From Igneacidithiobacillus sp041146875 (GTDB lineage Bacteria; Pseudomonadota; Gammaproteobacteria; Acidithiobacillales; Acidithiobacillaceae): 9,856 bases of DNA. Positions 5,900 to 9,856 of the stretch are shown one piece after another (positions within the stretch are counted from its first letter, which is position 1; each line of letters opens with the position of its first letter). The stretch covers positions 1 through 9,856 of the forward strand of contig NZ_JBFRXP010000035.1 of assembly GCF_041146875.1 (NCBI RefSeq), read 5' to 3'. Under the pieces are notes generated by a model. That model did not search any database. It was not told the DNA's origin and worked only from the letters and a program-made list of their open reading frames with translations. A program made the translations under genes and the position numbers.

Positions 5900-8800
5900 G
5901 TGATTGAGGGAAGCGAACGTCCCTATAGCGCGCGTGTCCGCGAAATTTGGGAAACGATTCAGGCCACCCCTGGGGTAAAACGGGGGAGTCGGTTGTTCCA
6001 GGAATCCGAAATCAAACGCTATTCGTCATGGTTGGTGCGCGAGACAGAAATAGCAGATTCAATGGCAAACACCGGAACTGCACGAGCCTATGGGCTTTTC
6101 CTGCAGAATCTGCAAGGAGACGGACCCTCCCTCTCGGTGGGTGAAAATGAGCGAGAATCGTTGACACAACGCCTGTCTGACCGGGTGCTGCATTTTTTTG
6201 AGCCAATGGAAAAGGACCAAGCCAGGGTCTCGGGTGAAAAGCTGCAGGAAAAGGCACTGAAGTCCCGCTTACGGGGTCAGGCGAAATTTCTCCAATTCCT
6301 GAATTTACTCATTCGGCTAGGTACTGCGCAAGAGCTATGGCAGTGGTGTCCGCCTACTGTGCCGAGATTGCTAGACCGGGAACCCACCCCTTTTACGCCA
6401 GACGGGTTGGCAGGCTATCGATACGTGCAACGCGCACGGAACTTGTTTTGGGAGGATTTCCAGAGAGGAACGGAGGTAGACGAACGCATCAGCGAAGGCC
6501 GCATTTTGCTCGCCGCCCTGTTGTATGGCGGACTTGGCGAGGTCGCAGCGTTACGAGAGTTGCATACCCTGTTACGTACGGGGGTGCCATTGCAACATTT
6601 TCCCCGTCCTGGCTGGAGTTTTCTGGATCTGGAAATCCCGATGGGTAGGGGCGGCAAACGCCTGCGCCGATGGTTTCTGGATCCCCTTTCAGAGACCTTG
6701 TTCCTATGGCATATCCCCAGTCTGCATAGCCAGGAAGAGAGCACGAAGAGGGACGTATTGCGGGCCATGGATGCCTACCTGCACACTCTCCCCAAGGATC
6801 GTGGCAAATATCTTCGCGCCCGATTGCTAATCACTGCGATCCCCCAAGCGCTATTGGTAGAACTCCCGCAATTTCTGGGGGCCTATGGTGCCGGCACTTT
6901 GACGGCACACGCCATATATCCAGAATGCTGGAGCCGCTTGTACGGGTACACTGGGAACACGGTAACAAAGCCCTCCCTGTCGGAAGAAAACGAAGACGAT
7001 TCGCCAACCTTGGCAATGGCTGAGGTCAACGAGTCGGTTCAAACCGTACTCTGGTTGCAGTCTCTGCGAAGGATTCTTCGTACGGATAATCGTAGCCAGG
7101 CCCTCAAGGCGCTGGCGGAAAACCCGGATAGCGCTGCCACCGATGTCCTGAGCCAGAGGTTCTATGCTTGGGCGAAACACCTGCTGAAGAATGGTTCTGC
7201 CTATCGCCATCATTTGGCAATGCGCACCATTCGTCGCTATGTCAGTCGACTTGCGGCGCTGATGCTGCAACTGGTAGACAACCCCGCAGATATCGAAAAA
7301 TTTGGCGAACTCTCCTGGCGACAACTCTATGGGGATCTCCTGGATTTGATGGAGACGGAAAATCAACGAGTTTTTGCGGTACGAGCCATCCGCGAATGGC
7401 ATCAATTTTTAGTGGAGGCGCACGGTGCAAGTCCTATTTCTGAGCAGGATCTGGGTGGGCTGGCAATCGATGTGGTCCCCGATGCGCGCATCATCAGCGA
7501 AGAAGAATTTACCGAAGTAAAACGAGTGATTGCGCAAGGGCAGCACATAGAACATCACGCCCAGCTCCCGACAGTGCTGATCCTCATTGCGATCCTGGGA
7601 TTTCGCTGCGGCTTGCGGCGTATGGAAGTGCTGCGTCTGCGCCTCATGGACTGCCACCTGTTTGGTAAGGCCGTACTTCTCATCCGCCCTTTTGCTGAGA
7701 GGTCCCTCAAAAGCCGAAATGCGACGCGGGCGATTCCGCTTTACGCGTTGCTTACGGCGAAGGAGCTGCACTACCTTTCTGAGTGGGCGCAGGAAAGGAA
7801 AGAAATGGGTGCGCACGCAAACGATTATCTTTTTGTGCTACCGGAAATTGGTCACAACCCGATCTCGCAAGAAACCGCCATGTCCCGTATTCATCAGGCT
7901 ATGCGGCAAGTGACAGGCGAGGAAAAAATGCATTTCCATCACCTGCGCCATAGTTTTGCGAATCATCTGCTCTGGCGACTCTCGTTGTCACAGCTATCCA
8001 TGGCAGCGGTCCCTCCAGCTTGGCTGTCGGAACAGCAGGCCGCGCGAGAGTTTGCGGAGCGACTCTTTGGCTCTGCACACCACACCCGCAAGCAACTCTA
8101 CGCCGTAACGAGCTTGTTGGGGCACTCGACGCCGGAGATCAGTCTGAATCACTATGTCCACAATCTGGACCTTCTTCTGGCGCTGTATGTGCGGGGTCAG
8201 ATTCCCAGCGTGAGTGCACGAGATTGGCAAGCATACCTGCCCGAACGGCACCAGGGGACGTTGTACAGAGTGATGGCAAGTAGTGGCATCAATGGCTTGT
8301 TGGAGCGAATACGGAAACAGCACAAAAATCGCGTGCAGATTCCGGGCGAAATCTTGGGCACGAGAGAGGCTCGCGCCACGAAAAAAACAAATGAACTTGT
8401 AGCGCTGGAGAGCCGAATAGATAACGCCTGGAAAATGTTGTTGCAGGGAATGGTGCTGCAGAAAAAGAGGGGAAAGGAGGTTTGGGAGAGTTTGGCGGAG
8501 GAAGGCGAATATTCTTGCGATCAGCTCCGCGCGATGGCTGCCAAGGCACAGGAAATATACGCCCTGATGGGGCAGATGGGTCTGCGGCATCGTCCCTGCA
8601 AACTACCGGACTTCGGTGGGGAATTGGAAATTGCGCTCCCCGCCAAGATCTTCAGAGAGGTCGATCGCAAGATCTACCGGCAATTGTTGCCCGGTTTTTG
8701 GCAGAGTGTGCAGAAGGATGCTGATGGTGTTGGCGGTGTTTTGGATGGTTATCTCCGGCAGGCGTGGCGGGATGCACCGGGGTACTTTCTGGGAAAATCG

Positions 8801-9118
8801 GTAGAAGCACCCGAAGATATTCTGGCGTTTCGGCAGCTATTGTTTGACTGGGGGGTTCCGCATGGGCAAATCGCGTATATCAGCTATGATCCCTTGGAAC
8901 GGTCGGCTTGGCGCCAGCGCTGGCGGGAGGCGTTACATCTGAACAAGAGGGATACCATTGACATTCGACGATTGCCAGTTTCCGCTTATGCAGAGCGGTG
9001 GCTGCACGTGTACCCGCGTTTCCGTCGTGCGGGGAAGGATGCATCCTCGGCCTCGCCTGGGTTTAGCTACCTGTTGATCATGGGAGCGATTGTATTAGCG
9101 GGAATTCCTTACGGCTGA
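5900..9118 (+). CDS. Giant tyrosine recombinase (site-specific integrase), second gene of operon
   Basis: A 1072-residue protein with an intact tyrosine-recombinase catalytic domain at about 535-770. The full set is visible: R573 in GLRRMEVLRL, K604 in LKSRNATRAIPL, H680 and R683 in FHHLRHSFANHLL, H742 in LLGHSTPEIS, and Y752 in NHYVH. About 420-525 is helical and likely the core-binding SAM-like domain. Roughly 400 residues precede it and 310 follow the catalytic Tyr; neither part resembles a domain I know. Between boxes II and III there is a longer than usual segment with an acidic/basic helix (about 692-732). The chain ends in a hydrophobic stretch (about 1055-1072, LLIMGAIVLAGIP). Expected role: DNA strand exchange at a specific site, forming a covalent 3'-phosphotyrosine. 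It is not IntI, XerC/D or a standard phage integrase by size or motifs. Paired with the preceding gene, it may act as a heteromeric recombinase. Confidence 0.92.
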   Translation: MIEGSERPYSARVREIWETIQATPGVKRGSRLFQESEIKRYSSWLVRETEIADSMANTGTARAYGLFLQNLQGDGPSLSVGENERESLTQRLSDRVLHFFEPMEKDQARVSGEKLQEKALKSRLRGQAKFLQFLNLLIRLGTAQELWQWCPPTVPRLLDREPTPFTPDGLAGYRYVQRARNLFWEDFQRGTEVDERISEGRILLAALLYGGLGEVAALRELHTLLRTGVPLQHFPRPGWSFLDLEIPMGRGGKRLRRWFLDPLSETLFLWHIPSLHSQEESTKRDVLRAMDAYLHTLPKDRGKYLRARLLITAIPQALLVELPQFLGAYGAGTLTAHAIYPECWSRLYGYTGNTVTKPSLSEENEDDSPTLAMAEVNESVQTVLWLQSLRRILRTDNRSQALKALAENPDSAATDVLSQRFYAWAKHLLKNGSAYRHHLAMRTIRRYVSRLAALMLQLVDNPADIEKFGELSWRQLYGDLLDLMETENQRVFAVRAIREWHQFLVEAHGASPISEQDLGGLAIDVVPDARIISEEEFTEVKRVIAQGQHIEHHAQLPTVLILIAILGFRCGLRRMEVLRLRLMDCHLFGKAVLLIRPFAERSLKSRNATRAIPLYALLTAKELHYLSEWAQERKEMGAHANDYLFVLPEIGHNPISQETAMSRIHQAMRQVTGEEKMHFHHLRHSFANHLLWRLSLSQLSMAAVPPAWLSEQQAAREFAERLFGSAHHTRKQLYAVTSLLGHSTPEISLNHYVHNLDLLLALYVRGQIPSVSARDWQAYLPERHQGTLYRVMASSGINGLLERIRKQHKNRVQIPGEILGTREARATKKTNELVALESRIDNAWKMLLQGMVLQKKRGKEVWESLAEEGEYSCDQLRAMAAKAQEIYALMGQMGLRHRPCKLPDFGGELEIALPAKIFREVDRKIYRQLLPGFWQSVQKDADGVGGVLDGYLRQAWRDAPGYFLGKSVEAPEDILAFRQLLFDWGVPHGQIAYISYDPLERSAWRQRWREALHLNKRDTIDIRRLPVSAYAERWLHVYPRFRRAGKDASSASPGFSYLLIMGAIVLAGIPYG

Positions 9119-9246
9119 TTGATAAAGCTTTGTACTGTTTGATAGCTGCGCCAGCGCTCGAAATTAGTAGCTTCTGTGCAGCTTTCGTTAGCGCAGTCGT
9201 CGCATGAAAATCCCACAACGCTAGACATATCCGCAAGAATAACGTT

Positions 9247-9446
9247 GCCGATGGATAACCGCGAAGAAACTACGGCTATAAGGCTGCCAAAATTGGTTGT
9301 CGAAAGTTACCAGAACTCACCCTCGATGCTGGTTCCCTTATCCTCAACACGGATGAGCCACAACGAGCTCGGGACGAGCGCACTTTTCGCGTGCTGAAAT
9401 GTCAATTTGGCTATCGCAAGACGCGATGGCGGGGGATTGCCAAGCG
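9247..9446 (+). pseudogene. IS5-like transposase C-terminal fragment
   Basis: In the frame of 9301, the residues following CRKLPELTLDAGS lead into ERTFRVLKCQFGYRKTRWRG, which matches the pattern of IS5-family transposase ends (VEHPFRVIK.QFGY.K.RYRGLAKN). The frame has no stop from about 9259 to 9446, but there is no start or upstream DDE part, and the usual last segment after GIAK is replaced by sequence that reads as a different transposase. It is therefore a fragment. The subgroup within IS5 cannot be fixed from this piece, and the part before about 9340 is much less certain than the part after it. Confidence 0.55.
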
Positions 9447-9740
9447 AAAGAAATGGCTCTGCACCAGGTTTTGGATAGCGGGTCGGAATTGGTGCATTTT
9501 TCGCAGACCTACGCAGCCCGTGGCAACGCCCCACGAACAAGAATATCAATGGCCTGCTGTGCTAGAATTTCCCCAAGGGAACGGACTTAGCGGAATACTC
9601 GCAACGATACTTGACCCAGGTTGTGGAAGAACTCAACAACCGGCCCCGGAAATCTCTAGGATTCCGCACACCCGCCGAAGTGATGGCACAAAAGATCAAA
9701 GATTTACACGCGGGTGTTGTGCTTCATTCGCAGAACCTAA
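9438..9740 (+). pseudogene. IS30-like transposase C-terminal fragment, frameshifted
   Basis: Three pieces line up with the end of IS30-family transposases. AKEMALHQVL (frame of 9438) matches the 'GKEMA.H' block. After a frame change near 9495, FFADLRSPWQR and TNKNINGLL match 'YFCDPYSPWQRGTNENTNGL' in the frame of 9506, interrupted by a TAG at 9563-9565. Then FPKGTDLAEYSQ and ELNNRPRKSLGFRTPAEVMA follow in the same frame to about 9740. In IS30 the Glu of the DDE triad lies in the TNENTN block; here it is Lys (TNKN), a further sign of decay. The gene cannot give a working protein. Confidence 0.75.
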
Positions 9741-9795
9741 AGCTCTCTAGCCTAGCCTATTTTGTGCAAATCTTCTTCTGTGCGTTTGGCAAACG

Positions 9796-9818
9796 AAGGG
9801 TCGCTCTCCGCCCTTTTT
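9796..9818 (+). terminator. Possible weak terminator after the IS relics
   Basis: AAGGG and CCCTT can pair around a loop of about ten bases, followed by a run of T on the plus strand. Just before it, CGTTTGGCAAACG (9783-9795) is another small perfect inverted repeat. Both are short, so chance is a real possibility. Confidence 0.25.
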
Positions 9819-9856
9819 AGAAGCGTTTCATATCGCACCGGAGTTAAATGGTGTTG

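Noticed and set aside
6851..7405. Minus-strand open frame of 184 codons inside the second recombinase gene
   Set aside because: Antisense shadow of a strongly supported coding frame, with no motif of its own.
3212..9118. Integron integrase intI in the expected place
   Set aside because: Neither protein has IntI length (about 320-340 residues), and the motif regions do not read like IntI; only position and direction are similar.
3212..9118. RIT element (recombinase in trio)
   Set aside because: Only two recombinase genes are present, each more than twice the size of RIT recombinases, and no third gene follows before the IS relics.
3190..9170. Terminal inverted repeats or a target duplication bounding the recombinase operon
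   Set aside because: Comparing about 3190-3240 with 9115-9170 gives only a six-base match (GCGCTG) and short AT-rich words, no better than chance.
9119..9246. A terminator or attC directly after the second recombinase gene
   Set aside because: GTTAGCG and CGCTAG near 9189-9225 look suggestive, but the ends do not fit GTTRRRY and no hairpin with a T-run is present.
1..9856. CRISPR array, tRNA or rRNA genes
   Set aside because: No regularly spaced repeat units, and no cloverleaf or rRNA-like segments were seen on either strand.

Overview
The window looks like an accessory region of a Gram-negative bacterium, probably a proteobacterium. This is inferred from moderate GC, proteobacterial-type gene families and an integron-like cassette layout; nothing in the sequence fixes the genus. 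There are two blocks that diverge from a point near 3.2 kb, followed by a strip of dead insertion sequences.

Left block (1 to about 3225, all minus strand): a run of compact, promoter-poor genes separated by sites with the architecture of integron recombination sites (attC), so I read it as part of an integron gene-cassette array whose genes point left. Two sites are convincing: 551-613 and 1934-2003. Each has RYYYAAC / GTTRRRY ends, a long imperfect hairpin with an extrahelical base, and a position that overlaps or abuts the 3' end of the gene before it. Three more sites are weaker (210-309, 1414-1483, 2496-2603). The cassettes carry, from right to left, an unrecognised 233-residue protein, a toxin-antitoxin cassette in which only the Xre-type antitoxin and the tail of a RelE/HigB-like toxin survive behind an intact-looking promoter, a GNAT acetyltransferase, and a PhzF-family isomerase-like enzyme with a TTG start and a strong ribosome binding site. 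The first 550 bases hold another possible attC and a small terminator-like hairpin but no gene I trust.

Central block (3212-9118, plus strand): a tightly coupled two-gene operon for very large proteins of 893 and 1072 residues. The second has a complete tyrosine-recombinase catalytic set (R573, K604, H680, R683, H742, Y752) placed in the middle of the chain, with about 530 residues before it and about 310 after it. The first ends in a divergent tyrosine-recombinase-like domain (R714, K738, R819, H842, Y853, with Asn where the first His of the HxxR motif is expected). Both are far longer than ordinary phage integrases, XerC/D or integron integrases (roughly 300-420 residues). The operon diverges from the cassette array just as intI does in a normal integron, but neither protein looks like IntI. 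This pairing is the most interesting thing in the window: either an undescribed two-recombinase mobile module inserted at the front of a cassette array, or a recombinase pair working with the array.

Right block (9119-9856): relics of two different transposases run into each other, an IS5-like C-terminal piece (about 9247-9446) directly followed by an IS30-like C-terminal piece (about 9438-9740) that has a frameshift and an in-frame stop. They suggest the right flank of the recombinase operon has been a repeated insertion target and is now decaying.
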